DNA from: Xylaria sp. FL1777
Taxonomy: Eukaryota > Ascomycota > Sordariomycetes > Xylariales > Xylariaceae
Direction: 5' to 3'
DNA length: 64,000 bases
Assembly: GCA_022578965.1 (NCBI GenBank)
Contig: MU400692.1
Span: 1 to 64,000 of the forward strand
Part shown: piece after piece, positions 11,567 through 24,108 of the stretch
Layout: every line of letters starts with the position of its first letter
Position numbering within the stretch: position 1 is the first letter of the stretch
Notes under the pieces: generated by a model
Told to the model about the DNA's origin: nothing
Database searches by the model: none
What the model saw: only the letters and a program-made list of their open reading frames with translations
Program-made: the position numbers and the translations under genes

Positions 11567-13641
11567 GTACAAAAAAGAGGCACGACGTTCAGGTCAATAA
11601 GCGAAGGGAATATTTGTATATGAATCAACGCAGGCATTTCCTATTTCCGTACGTCTATAATGGTCTGTCACGGTAAAACAGCGTGTATCAAGTTCAGATA
11701 ACATACACCGTCTATCTGCTTGACCTTGGGATTTCATTGTGAACTCTACGTCCGTGGTGCAATACACAAACCCATTCTTTAGGCCTCTTGTTTCCATCTT
11801 CTACTGTGAGCAACTGTCATGCTATTCCTTATCATGGAATGTCTCAAGGGAGGGCCCTGTAGAATTGGAAATTTCTTAGCGTATTTAGCTGACCTAGATG
11901 TGACGTTGCTGTACCCTCTCAAACGGTGAGACATTCCCATGTCCCATGCTTTACACTTAACGCGATTATTACACTGACACTCTCACGATTCTAAAATTCG
12001 ACACCGTTATATCTTGACGAAGAATTCGCTACGACCTACTTAATTGGTTATAGATGTTTGCCTGTAGAGATGTGTCAACGTAGGATAAGCTAGTGCAGAC
12101 TTGAGCCCATCGCTCAGAAGTATCAGTTTGTACTTCGAAGGGTTAATTTGTATGTAAGGGTGTGTCGTGTGTCAACCAGGCGGAGAGTTGCGGCCATTGA
12201 CGGCGTGAAAGATGACAAACAAGGAATGATATTAGTATGTGTACAACTCGGTGTACTCCTTGCTTCATTAACCACGACAAGACATCAACAATATCGCGCA
12301 CGCAGGCCCCGATGGGGCGGTGTTTAGCTCGGGGACATCGCGGCAGCAGAATACACATGAAACATGTGTAGTACATTCATACCAGGGTAATATATCATAG
12401 TCGGCAACTAATATTGCAGTCAAGCGTTGCACCTCGGTACATCACCAAGCTACACGGGACTGGTAATATGATACGTCGTATCTTGAGGTTCGTGACGCAT
12501 ACGACAAATCATAAGTTATGCAGGGAATGAATGATGAAATTACCAAGCACATCATCCTCGTTACGACGGGCCTCCTGATCCGCCTGTGTTCTCTATCTCA
12601 AGGGGTACAGATAGTGATCTCAGAATGACAGTGAGAGGGGGACAATAACCGTCACCAAGTTTAATCCCCACCAGTAACAATTTCAACAAACAGACTGCGA
12701 CGTGCAACTCGTTCCCAAACTCCCTTCCTTGGCATTCGCTCAACCGATCCCTGGCTAAGCTGTCCCCCTCTCCGTTTCGACTTGCTGGGTGAGCCGAGGC
12801 CTGACGCATACTACTTTCTAGATTGCTGGCACCACGATGCTGGACACACTGGAGAAACTACTGCTTTATTCATAAATGAATTTGCTAATAGACGGGGAAT
12901 TGGATCTAGCTGCTATTGATCGCAGGTTCACCCCCCTCACCTAGCAGTAAGGTTCTAAGTCTCTGAGCTAGTAACCATCAACCAACTAATTAGGTGGGTT
13001 AAGTAGGTAAGAATGGCGATGTACTTGTTTACTTCTTAACCTTGTCTCTACCGCCTATACACCACATATACAGGCTATAGCTCAGGTTTCCGAATACCAT
13101 GGCGCAAAGTCCATTGATTCAAAGGCCTGCTAGTTTCTTACGGCTCGCTTTAAGCATTGTCGCTGCCGCGACAGACTCCGTAGATGGCTTCATATTAACG
13201 TACCGCAACGTCGTGTCGTTGTTGTTTCCCCTGTATACGATATACTCTGTGTGTTTAAGGACCGCCTCAAAGTACTACTTATCTCTTGTTGAATGTTCGA
13301 ACTTTGGAGACCAATACACTACTAACATCGGTAATGATTGAAATGTGCTCCTGCCTCAGGTGTTATCCTAGCACCTATAGAGTCGGTCAACCTAGGGAAT
13401 GATTAAGTAGTGCTATATATATATATAGTTTATATGTCTAGACTCAACCTTGATTTCATCAATAGTCTTGGTGTTGATTTATAAGTGGTAGCGAGATAAG
13501 AGTTGTTGGTGATCCGGTATCGGGAATGTCGGGAATATCCGACAGCTCGGTCGGCTTTGGCCCCTCAAGCCAACATACTCTCAACTCATTTGGTCGATAC
13601 ATAGATCACATCGTTCAAAAAAGGGAGAAAATAAAATAAAT
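11567..13641. other. Intergenic, no gene recognised
   Basis: About 2.1 kb with only short frames on both strands. A short TA repeat lies at 13414-13427. The right part must contain the promoter and 5' leader of the Zn2Cys6 regulator. Nothing else can be supported. Confidence 0.45.
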
Positions 13642-15901
13642 ATGCGGACAGCAATAGCATGTGAGAGGTAAGTTGCCGGTTTTAAATTTTCAATTCCTTT
13701 TTCCGTGGCTGTTGTACTGATTGAGCATCAGGTGCAGGTATGCATACCTCGCTTTTCCCAATGACAGCGATTCCCGACCGGCATATACGAACAACAGAGG
13801 CCATCGCTAATCCGCTTATATGAAAAGGAGATCGAAAGTGAAATGCCACCATACGGGCGAATCGCCTTGCCGCGGCTGTCTGAGAAGCGGTAACTCGGAT
13901 GCCTGCGTTCTCACGCCCACCACTGTCACTGCCTCCACCCCGAGGAAGAGGACAGCCTCGCAGGCCTCTCCGGGCACCAAGTCAGGGGCAAAGAAGCGCA
14001 GTACGGCGGTTAATATAGCACCCACGAGCGACGAGCTCGCGAGCCACTTTGCGGGGATAGATGCGAGTGTCTTCGCACAGGCTTTTGCCATTCTCCGAGT
14101 CCAGTTTCCCGAGTGCGGGTTCCTTCACCCGTCTGACCTGGAGCGCGTTTCTGGTGACGTATCTGATGATGACAAGTTAAAACGCATAGCTATTCTTGCG
14201 GTCAGTTGCAGATACTTAGGGGAGACTGCTGACATTCATCGAGCCGAGCATGTTGCACTCTTGACTCGGGAGCTGCAATGTCGGATTACCGCGCCGCCTA
14301 GTCTGAGTTTGATCCAGTGCTTCCTTATCATGGCAGTCTATGAATGGGGAGAGGGCGTTGGCTATAGCGCTTGGATGTATGCGGGCATTGCTGCCAGGAT
14401 GGCACAAGTCTATCGAGCTACTAAGACAAGCGAGCGAGACTTGAAAGCGACAACGAACAGCCCCGTCTTGTCTGAAGTAGAGATTAGAACTATGTGGACA
14501 TACTTTGCGATAGACAAGTTGCTTAGCTGTGGTAAGCAGCGGCCGGCGATGATGAAGTTAGAGGATATCGAGGTTCGTATGCCACAGAGCGAGGAAGATT
14601 TCGTCTTCGGAGCAGAACCGCGGGAGGCACTTAGCTTCGAGGACCTGATGAGGGATAAGGCCCTTCGTAAACGGACTTCCAGCGCCGGATTTCATTTCTG
14701 TATTCTTGGTGTGTAAACTTCCTATACCGAGTCCCTTGATCTCCTTTCTCATCTCATTTGATCTGGCTGCGCTCTATGATGAAATTGAGAGATCTATACT
14801 ATCTAACATGTTTCTATGCACGCAGTAAGGGGGCTAGACATATGGCATAAGATCCATAGCTGGATAGTAGATGGGGGTAGGAAACAGCCACGGATGACAC
14901 GACCAGAAAACTGCCCCTGGAACCCAAATTCCCAGTGGGCAAAGATGAGAGAGCAGTTATTAGCGTGGAGAGAAGATCAAGATCCGAGACTAAAGTATCC
15001 GGATACCAAAGTAGCTACTCATGTTCATTTCAGACAAGGAGAAGTCTTTGCTTACATCAACTTGCTTTACTACCTCTGGTAAGTGCTTTCCATACGTAAT
15101 ACAAGAGCGGATTCTAATCAACTCCGAAGTATGATCTTTATGCGCCGGGAATACATAGCTCTCTTGCCCATCGCTGAACGAGAGCCTCGCGGACCTATTG
15201 ACCCGCCGTTTTATGCAGAAGAGGCACCGCCCAGATGGTGGCGCCAGAATACCGACGAACTCTTCGAAGCGGCGGCGCAGATATCATACATAATGCGTGA
15301 TCTAAACAGTCTCGATATCGCACTACACACACCATTCACCGGCCTCTGTGTCTTCACAGCGGCGTTAATGAATAGATACGTCGTGACGTTCCCTAACATG
15401 CACCACCCCGAGGAACGAGAACTGCGAAGACAGCTGGCAGAAGAGAACCTGGCGGACCTGGAAAAGATCGCCAAGCTATGGAAACTGGGAGAGGAATGGG
15501 TGCAGGTCATCAGCGCGGCTCAGAACCTGTACGACCGACTGACTAGCAGCTGCGCGCAATCTATCAGCCGCTGCCGATGCGATTACCCGGAGTTGGAGAA
15601 GTCGGTATACTACGCACCCATCGGCGGCCTGTACGGTCACGGACGCGACGATGCCTACCGGCGCCCGGACACAAGACTCAAGATCCGCGAGGCCTCGCTG
15701 GCCCATCCCCACCGATGCTCGATCAGAGCCATGCAATGCCGCGAGACGGAGCAGTCGAAAGACCATCAGCCGTCCGACCAGCCCGCCGCGGACCCCCTTG
15801 CGTGGCATGACGCTGAGATCACCGACGACGACTGGCGCCTCTGGTCCTTCTGGGACGATCCCCATCTGCTGTCCTGGGACACCTCGGCCATAGGACTCTG
15901 A
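13642..15901 (+). CDS. Zn2Cys6 fungal-specific transcription factor
   Basis: Nuclear regulator with an N-terminal Gal4-type zinc cluster and a middle fungal_trans domain. Proposed exons: 13642-13667, 13732-13737, 13828-14708, 14826-15078, 15130-15901, giving 645 residues. The long frame alone starts after the first two zinc ligands. Exon 1 (MRTAIACER) plus a 6-nt exon (GTGCAG) supplies them, giving Cys7, 10, 17, 25, 28, 37 in the spacing CX2CX6CX7CX2CX8C. Both flanking introns (64 and 90 bp) have good donors and AG acceptors. Residues about 100-240 match the fungal_trans domain (SCRYLGE, the helix with EWGEGVGYSAWMYAGIAARMA and the WTYFAIDKLLS block). Target genes are unknown. No obvious cluster of partner genes surrounds it. 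The nearest gene is glyoxalase II, 2 kb upstream. Confidence 0.88.
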
Positions 15902-18900
15902 AACGGCTGCGTGCTTCATCGGCCTAAACCGACTAATAGACTATCTGCACGTGGTGGATTGATTCCCACTACCTACACTACTAGTAGTAGGTAGGAGGAA
16001 AAAGCAATCACATTCTCCCTTCTCGGAAGAACATGGTATTTATTTAGTGAGCTTCCGGGACGGGAAGCTCCGGCTAGTATACTAGCACCGGAAACACATG
16101 TGGTGTGGCCGTATAGTATAGTTACTACACTATATATGTGTATATATAATTGGGAGATCGTCAGCCGGGATCCCGGAGACTATCTAGGTGCGTTTCGGGG
16201 GTAATATGACGAAGGAGACGGTGTAACTTGCCTCATGGGCTAATTACTTAATTAAGCCGAGGGAGCTGCTGGGGTGAAGTGTGCCGAGTTGTGACCTATC
16301 TATCTAGTCTTTCTGACCAATCGACAATGCGTAACTCTTGTTGCCGTACGCAGTAGTGTAGATGATCTATCTATCTAGTGTAGAGGACAGATCTTCATCT
16401 TCACCTGACAGGTGTATTCTGTCACCCACCAGGGAAAGCTAGAATGTTACTACGAATAGACTACTGATTAACTCGGAGCGGAGTTTTGATCGCTAGGAAA
16501 TGTCGTGCCGATTTCCTTCACGCTGTCCAACTACAGTACACCAACTAACTGCCTTATTCAGCTACGCAGCTATGATTATGTGATATTTATTTGGTGTTGC
16601 GTTTTAAGGCATGCATTATCTAAGTTGTTACAGAGTACTAACCAGCTTTCATTAGTGGGCAACTAGCTATAATGACGATATCTATACTATACCACAACAA
16701 GCTGGTTTCGAGTAACGGGAAGGATCCAAGCAACTACACTAGTGACTTTCTTAGTTGTCCGAGATATCGGGCAAGGGACGAGGCTTTCCGAATCCCTGGG
16801 GAGGCGATAGGCCAGGACGGGTCCCAGGGAACATCAACAGCAACATTTCTGTTTTTTTTTTTTCTTTCTCAAACAGCGGTGCAAAGATGGCCCACAAGGC
16901 CAACGTAGGTAAGTGCTTCACCATCTGCCTGAAGATGATCATCTCATTAGGATGTAGAGATTAGCTAAGACGTTGCGATTGCAGAGTTATTGGGGAAATT
17001 CTACAGATTGGAGGGAATATCTCATTCATAACGGGCTTGATGCCCAGGCTAGTCTAGCGGAAATAAATATATATACTCATAAATATACATAAGTTGCATA
17101 GGTGGAATTTACGCGGCCACCGATATACGGAGTAGAAGCTTCGGCGGAGGAGGGGGGCACTAAAGACCTCTGCATAGCGTACACAGTAGGTATGTGACGG
17201 GCACAAATCCAAACCTGGATCCTCGTCTGGTAAAGTGCTTGCATCTTGGCCCTTGTGAACATCATACATAGGTAGTAGCAGCAAGTAGCGCCCTACTATG
17301 GGGGAGTGTGGTGGCGTCTGTTCGCACGTGCGGTGGTCTCCCCGCCGTCTATACGTGATACGTGGGTGATGTTCTGGAAGGGTGAGTTTTGCATAGACTG
17401 ACTAAGGTACGTACGGTCTCATGGAAATCCCGTTTACCTATCTTTTCCAGAACGGCATTGAGAGAGCCGGACCACAAGTGTCTGTGCGGGTGGCTCTAGG
17501 TCGTGGACTTGAGGGGGGGAAGTTATGCAAAGTAAGTAAGTAGTTTGAGAATGAGCTTCGCCTGATGCATATCGTGTCACCGGTTCTCTTTGTCTCCTCG
17601 TAATGCGTCGGCAGTCCAGTTTCGCATCGTGAAGATCTGGAACATTTCGATCGGTGGTCTACGGTGTGTGATGCGGGCGGTTTCGTGACAAAGCGCTCAA
17701 GCCTGGCGTGTATGTGTCACAGGAGCTTACTTGGCATGAACACATACACGTCTTTGGGTGCTATGAGGCGTGGCATCAATACAAGCAGTCGTGGGGATGT
17801 CCAATAGTAAGTAGGCTGCCTCAGTAAAGCATCACAGTACCGTACTATAGTCCAGGACGTTGCTGCTTATCTTTGTCCAACCCTTCTTCCCCCCGGTCTT
17901 CGCTCCCCGGGGAACATGCCATTACCAGAAGTGTTTGATCTTCCGGGTTACCGTTTCGATGGGTTCCAAGACCCCTAGCACGGGGGATGGGGGGCGGGAT
18001 GCTGATGGTGGTCTATATCCGATAACGACGGGCTATATTTACCTGCGTCACCGCTGTCGACTTTTCAATCTAGACATCTCGGAGACAGCAGCCGCAACGT
18101 AACACACCAACGGCCCCAACAGCTGATAATCCAACCTGGATGGCGACTGCGGGGATAGAGAAGCCCCTGCGGCCTGGCAGAATAGGTACAGTACATACGC
18201 ATACTCGAGGTCGGCTGTGCAGAGTCAACCTCCTCCATGAACGCGCAATTCCACGTCCGGGGTATAGTCCAGACGACCAGTCAAAAGGGTATTATTGCCA
18301 GCGGTCGCAATTAATAGGATAGATAACAAGGGCGGCGCGGCAGCTGCCGCAGTCTATATACTGCGTAGATAACCACTACGTACCGGGGCTGTCGTCATAG
18401 TCAGCGTCGCCGTCCTCGATTAACAAAAAGCCACGAACCATAGTTGAGATAGGCCGCCTGGGGTACGGTACTATGTATGTAGGCATTGCGTAGATAGGTC
18501 TAGTCGTCTACGCCCCCGAATGCGACACTACGCTGCACTAACCAACGAACGACAATATAGTGTATGCAGCGCAACACGCTGACTTTAGCCAGGCCATTCG
18601 ATTTATCGAGTCTCTTGTCTCAGGTAGATCACACCGTCTTTTGGCGATTGCACCCTCTATATATATATACGCTATTTGCGTTGGATGATCCCGATGACCT
18701 GGTATGCAGAGGTGTCGCATCTTGAGGCTTGCGTCATGCTCCTGCATTGCTGAAGGACTTCGGCGGCAGTTTTATGTAAATATGGATGGCAAGAAACAAA
18801 CTGGATAGAGCGGCTAATAATGTCTTGCGCAAGTAGGTACATGTAAGTTGAGAAGAGAATGATGTGTATTCCACCAGTCTGGACTGGCCGTAATTTTTTT

Positions 18901-21900
18901 TTTTTCGACCAGGTGCATCGTACTCGGGTAACACTACACAGTATGGGTTAGCCGCGACAGATTCTGCATTTTCACCGCTAAGTTGCTAACTGCATACAGT
19001 ATTGGGAAACAGTACTAGGCAGAAAATGTATAAGTTTAGTATTCTTAGCGAGGAGTGAAAAATACTATACTGCATGTAGTTGTAGAAAGGCTCTTGTTAG
19101 TCACACTATACAATTCTCAACCCCTTAAATGCTTCAAGTTCTGATCTCATCCGATGTTAGACAGATGGTATTCTGCACGTAATTTATAGCGCACTACGAA
19201 AATGTTTCGAGCTGAATTAGCCTGGAAAGCTCTTCGCTAGCTTATCCGATTTGGGATTCAAGATCTGTCTAAACTTAAATAGATATCTACAAGCTAGGAT
19301 CTAACCTAAACTAGGTTAGAGTACACTACGCGAACAATTCTATACTATTATTTCTTCACTAAGTAAAATGCTCTAGACTAAGAGAACGACAACAAGCTGT
19401 TTGCTAATGATGAATTATATCTCTCTACATTTTCTCCCCTCTCTCATTTTCTTTAAATTGCTTTCCTCATATTTTCCTTTTTCTTCAAGAGTAGATAGTG
19501 TATATCCCAATTTGCTTTCGAGTACCTACCGTATGTGAATAAATAGAAAGGTACCTACTTTTTGTGGCGTACGCAGTATGCAAGTACGGCAGGTACGGCT
19601 CCTACGCCGGTACACATGTGGTAAATGCCGTGATTACCGGTATTTTAAAGTATGTACGTAGGTGTGCTGTGTGCTGTATCCTACATAGTCGTACATTTCA
19701 ATAGGAGCCTTTCGACATAAGTGCTTACCTACCTACCTTATCCAAATGCGATCAACAATGCAGCTCCCCTCCTCGAGCCTGTGCTGGTTGCAGTGAGTTG
19801 TTCACACGATTACTAAAGGATGAATGGTGTGTGTCAGGCACATCTGCCTACTTTGGTAGTAGTTAAAGACGAATGCATGCACGACCGGTCCAGTAAAAGG
19901 GGTCCTACATAATAGACTACGGTAGGCCAAGACATATGCCTGACATTCCTCTCTGTTCCGACTTTTTCTGCCATCTGGCTTTCTTGCTTCCTTCATGTGC
20001 ACTAGCCTCGTACCTGGCATCGGGACCCGAATAGGAAAATGCGCAACACATCTACAGATACGTCTTCGACCCAGTCCACCTGCTCCAGGTACGAGCAATT
20101 CCATCCCTAGTCGGTCGCGGTGCATCGGTCTAATTTTTACAGGTTCGTCGATGGGGATCGGATCCCCTAAATGGGCAGATGTGGTGGCTTGTTGCATCTG
20201 GAAGAGAGAAGGTGACCTAGGTCGTTTGACTGTAGAGGCAGGTATTTAGGGGATCAACGACGTAAACGGACTCCCTCCAAGGAAACAGAGTTGCCTGTTC
20301 CTTGGAACACTGCAGCAAAAAAGCTCGTAGTGGAAAGGGCAGACAGATAGACAGACAGACAGACAGACAGACTCATGCGCTAGAAATGTATGCGGAACAG
20401 CCCACACGCACATACACATTGCATCGCTAGTGCTGGTAAGTCGTGTCAACCGTGTGCGTGAAGTCGTGCTGCGTGTTCTGTCAATATATGTGTGTAGGTG
20501 GGTGTAGTGTGTATGCGTTGTGCGTGTGATAGGACTCATCGGTACGCAGTAGTATACTAGGAAGAGCCCACCATCCCTATTCCTCCTGTGTTCTGTATTA
20601 CCACTGTGTTGCGGAGTGCCCGACTCCAGATCCTAGGCCTCTTTTGTCAGGATATGGGGGCGCCACTGGAATACGATAGGCACCGCACCTCGAGTCCCGA
20701 CCTCGTGTTAGTGAGACAAAGCTTCTTCCTCAGGCCTGTTTTTCATTCCAGCCTCCACGCTGGAAAATCAGCCAACAATGGGATTAGCGCATTGGGCGGA
20801 TGTTTCTGGAGCCCACGTGTTTTCTTGTCTAAAATGCTAAAAATGTTGATGCAAGTATGCGTACTGTCTCTACAGTAAGAATGAAGAAAATGTGTGTGTG
20901 CACCGGCAATGCCCGTGTGCAGACACCACCCCATTCGATTAGCGTATCGCATTCCAGAGCCTGGAGAGGTAGGTATGCAACTGCAACGCGAGGTGAGACA
21001 GGATGATGTTACTGGTGTAGGAATGAAAATGGCGATATATGCGACAGCTAGGGATAAATTCGATACACGATAGACATGTCTAGCAATGGCAAAATCAATT
21101 AAAAAACCAATCGCAAGGAGTGTATATATCATTCACCGCGGAGGTGCGACTGCACTAGATGTAGAGTCATATAAGAGACTAATAGGAAGAAAGGGCCCAT
21201 CAGAGGTGAAACTACTCTTGTTGAAGATAGTGTAGCGGATGCTGCAGTGTTTCGTTTCCTCCATCTGTCCAACCGCTGTGCCGGGTATTGCTGTATCACT
21301 GTATCATCTCTGATGTAGGTACAGCACTTCAAACGCATGGGTTGGGGTGTTTCGGGGTGTGCTGGAAAATGCGCGACCCCTCGAGAATCCTTCCTGTTAA
21401 GCTTAATCCTCGGTGGGCACCCATTAGACATACTAGACACACCTGTACATGTATAACACTCGAGATAAGACAAGCAACATCAAACAGAAACAGATCGGGT
21501 TTTGGAAAATAGCATCTACTACAGGCGCCGATCAATGCCATGGAGTGCGTCACGAAACAATTGGGTGTGAAGTACGCGCCCTTCAACGGAGCATGTGTAC
21601 ACTCGTGAGATGCGTAGAGTTCTTGTCTTCGCTGAGATGATGATGGTAGCACATATAGTTTAGCAGCATGCATATTGGGTACACGATCTCTGCTGCAGCT
21701 TCTCCCTCACATGAAGGTACAGATCTCTCTGCAAGCGCCCAATTCGGGTGCGCAGTGTTTCCGCATGATTCCGGCACCGGCTCCTTTGTAGCCTTCTCCC
21801 AAAATGGGTCATCAGGTATCAATCAATTGCCGCCCATGAGTAGTGATCCACCCCGAGAAACCCCCAATCAAGCGCCACCCAACCCAATGTGTATAAGTGA

Positions 21901-22120
21901 GTTCACCTTGGTGTCGCACGGCACCATGTAAGAAATAGAAGGAGAAAATTCTGCGCCAGTTCCCAGAAACGCCGATATGTATGATATCACCCGGTTGCCT
22001 GCCAAGCCATGTGTAAACGCCCTGGGCCTTGTTGACCCCTTTTAACATCAAAAGATAGGGTAGAGTAGAGATAGGAGTGTAGTAAGATCAAGGAACTTGA
22101 GAACGAAACCCCGCAAGGTA
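15902..22120. other. Gene-poor stretch of 6.2 kb
   Basis: No coding region can be supported. Many short frames exist without family resemblance, and none of the plausible splice sites joins them into a recognisable protein. It contains a GACA microsatellite (20341-20373), T- and A-runs, and TACCTACCTA-type motifs at 15970-15996 and 19726-19740. AT-rich parts (19000-19550) alternate with balanced ones. A long non-coding RNA or a decayed element cannot be excluded by eye. Confidence 0.45.
20341..20373. repeat. GACA microsatellite
   Basis: A run of GACA/ACAG units, one of them interrupted (GATA), in intergenic DNA. On the other strand it reads TGTC/CTGT. No function is evident. Confidence 0.85.
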
Positions 22121-23302
22121 TTACGTCCTTATCCTCATACTCCGCCGGCGGTTCATGTTTAAGCCGCCAAGCAAGCTCCGTTTCGCGGTAGCGGGAGTGA
22201 GTGGCGATGCTGGTTGGCTAGATACCGTTGGCGAATGTGCACCAGCTGAGGTAATAGCGGAAGCGGTAATAGAGTTCCTCCTTGCAGCTTTGAAGATCTG
22301 GTTGTAGGTTATCGGTGACTGCGTAGTTGCTGATGAAGTAGTATCTAGTTTGTTGGACTCCTGAGACTCCTGAGACGTGTTTAAGTTCGTGAGATTGAGG
22401 CTGCTCATCGAGGCATTGTTCTCGGCGGCTGCCTTAAGGTTCGGACGGCTGCGCTTCCTAGCTAGACTAATAGTTTTCTGAAAGCGTTGAAAAGCCGCAG
22501 TCGGAGTCCTTGGTGCCCGTGCTTGTATGTCGGGCGATGAACTTGTCTCGATCGTTAAACCCGATTTGCGTCGGGTATATGGGCTGTTGCTAAAGGGATC
22601 CTGATTGAGGAAGCTAGGAGATTCCTTGGGCAGGTCCCTGATTGATGCTAAACTTATTTTCCTTGGTGGATAGTCTGGGCGACTCCGGAGCGAATCCGGT
22701 CCAAACGAGGATGACACTGAGCGTCCGAAGAATTCGGACTGTGGCCTCTTAACAGGAGTGACTGACCTCCGGCAACTGGCGAGCTCGACTACACAAGGTT
22801 TACCCACAAACACAACTGAGACGACACGCGCGGTAATCTCCTGGCTCTTCCTCCTGATGGATGACTTCTCGGACTCTTCACTCGAGGACTCGTAGTCGTC
22901 ATCTGAATATTCGTCGGCCGAGGACGAGGCGTCCTCTTCAGACGAGAGGTATACACTATGTGGAGTGTTGAGAGACTTGGTGGCGGATTCGATAGAGTTG
23001 AGTTTCAGATTGTCAAGGAGCCGGGACGTTCTCAGAGTGTTTCGCTTCGGGATGGCAGGTGGTTCAATTATGACTTCCTTTGTCTGCATTTCCTTTGTAT
23101 TCAGGACTGTGGCCTCTTCTATAAGACACTGTTCATCGTCTGCATCTACTAGCACCTGGAGAGGATCCTTCTTCGGCGTGGACTTCGAATCGGGTGACGA
23201 CTGTTCCGTGGGTACGTTGGCGCCGCTCTCCATTGGAACCACCGTTTCCTTCAACTTTCCGATCTGCTCCTCGCGGGGGGTTGATTGTTCGACGAAAGCC
23301 AT
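22121..23302 (-). CDS. Conserved hypothetical, Ser-rich, disordered protein
   Basis: One exon of 393 residues, starting at MAFVEQSTPREEQ (23302). The open frame runs 55 codons further upstream, but that part looks like leader. The protein is rich in Ser, Thr, Pro and Arg, with no membrane segment or enzyme motif. A striking acidic Ser block (SVYLSSEEDASSSADEYSDD, about 23000-22900) is followed by a short hydrophobic stretch (ARVVSVVFVGKPCVVEL) and basic C-terminal patches ending RRRSMRIRT. I recall this Ser/Asp block plus VVSV-F-GKP stretch from unnamed proteins of many filamentous ascomycetes. The function is unknown. The many SP, TP and RxxS sites suggest phosphorylation. Real gene: high confidence; role: none assigned. 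Confidence 0.8.
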   Translation of the reverse strand: MAFVEQSTPREEQIGKLKETVVPMESGANVPTEQSSPDSKSTPKKDPLQVLVDADDEQCLIEEATVLNTKEMQTKEVIIEPPAIPKRNTLRTSRLLDNLKLNSIESATKSLNTPHSVYLSSEEDASSSADEYSDDDYESSSEESEKSSIRRKSQEITARVVSVVFVGKPCVVELASCRRSVTPVKRPQSEFFGRSVSSSFGPDSLRSRPDYPPRKISLASIRDLPKESPSFLNQDPFSNSPYTRRKSGLTIETSSSPDIQARAPRTPTAAFQRFQKTISLARKRSRPNLKAAAENNASMSSLNLTNLNTSQESQESNKLDTTSSATTQSPITYNQIFKAARRNSITASAITSAGAHSPTVSSQPASPLTPATAKRSLLGGLNMNRRRSMRIRT

Positions 23303-24082
23303 GGTGAAATGCTGGCTTGGGAAAAGACAACGACTACGACCGCTAAGACAATGCGAATGAGTTAACCACAGAAACAAGACGTTATAAGCATGTGCGTCGA
23401 GGCCAGCTCTCTGTCTTAGAATTGAAGAAGCGAGCACATCGTAATCAGGGAAAACGACGGCGCTCAAGACTGGAGAAATTCTTGGGCTGTAGGAAAAGAA
23501 TCAAGGAAGGTCTGGCTCCTGGGGGGAGGGCATATACATACTTGGTATAGGTAGATACAGTGTGCTGTGGAAGGCGAGCAAGAGCTCGTACCCTTGTACC
23601 GTTGCAGAGGCAGGGGGCTTGGGGGGTGTCTCCTTTCCCCCTGAACCTGGGATGATGGGTGCAGGTGTGGGCCAGCGCTTGGCACGCTATGGATTGCGCG
23701 GTGGGTTGGTTGCAGGGTTGAGGCGTGCTAGCGCAGGTGTTTGTCTGCTTTTGGGAAGCCCCGGAGTCGTCAGTACTGGACGCCACCTGGGAGCGGACGG
23801 TACGCTACGGGAGCTCGATAAATTGAGAAAGCACAGTAGTCCGGAAAGAGCAGGTAGCGGCGGAAGAGAGATTGGCTCAACGTCTTTTCGCGGAGGCTTC
23901 TGAGTGTTTCAAAGCAGACAGGGGAGTTATTGCCTACCGAGATTCGAAATAGCGTGGATCGAGCTGAAAACTAGGTGGCTTCTTCTACCGACTTTGGGGA
24001 ATATGCTGCGTTAGTATATCGGGACTCAGTATCGTTATATGATGGAAGCATTCCATTCACAACAAGAGTGAACACGCGTCGA

Positions 24083-24108
24083 GATATATATGATATATAT
24101 ATATATAA
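24083..24108. repeat. TA dinucleotide repeat
   Basis: Run of TA units with one interruption (ATATATGATATATATATATATA). Intergenic. A second run of the same kind lies at 30032-30046. Confidence 0.85.

Noticed and set aside
23562..23903. 113-codon plus-strand Gly-rich frame
   Set aside because: Lies over the upstream region of the minus-strand hypothetical gene; composition effect of a GC-rich leader, no family match.
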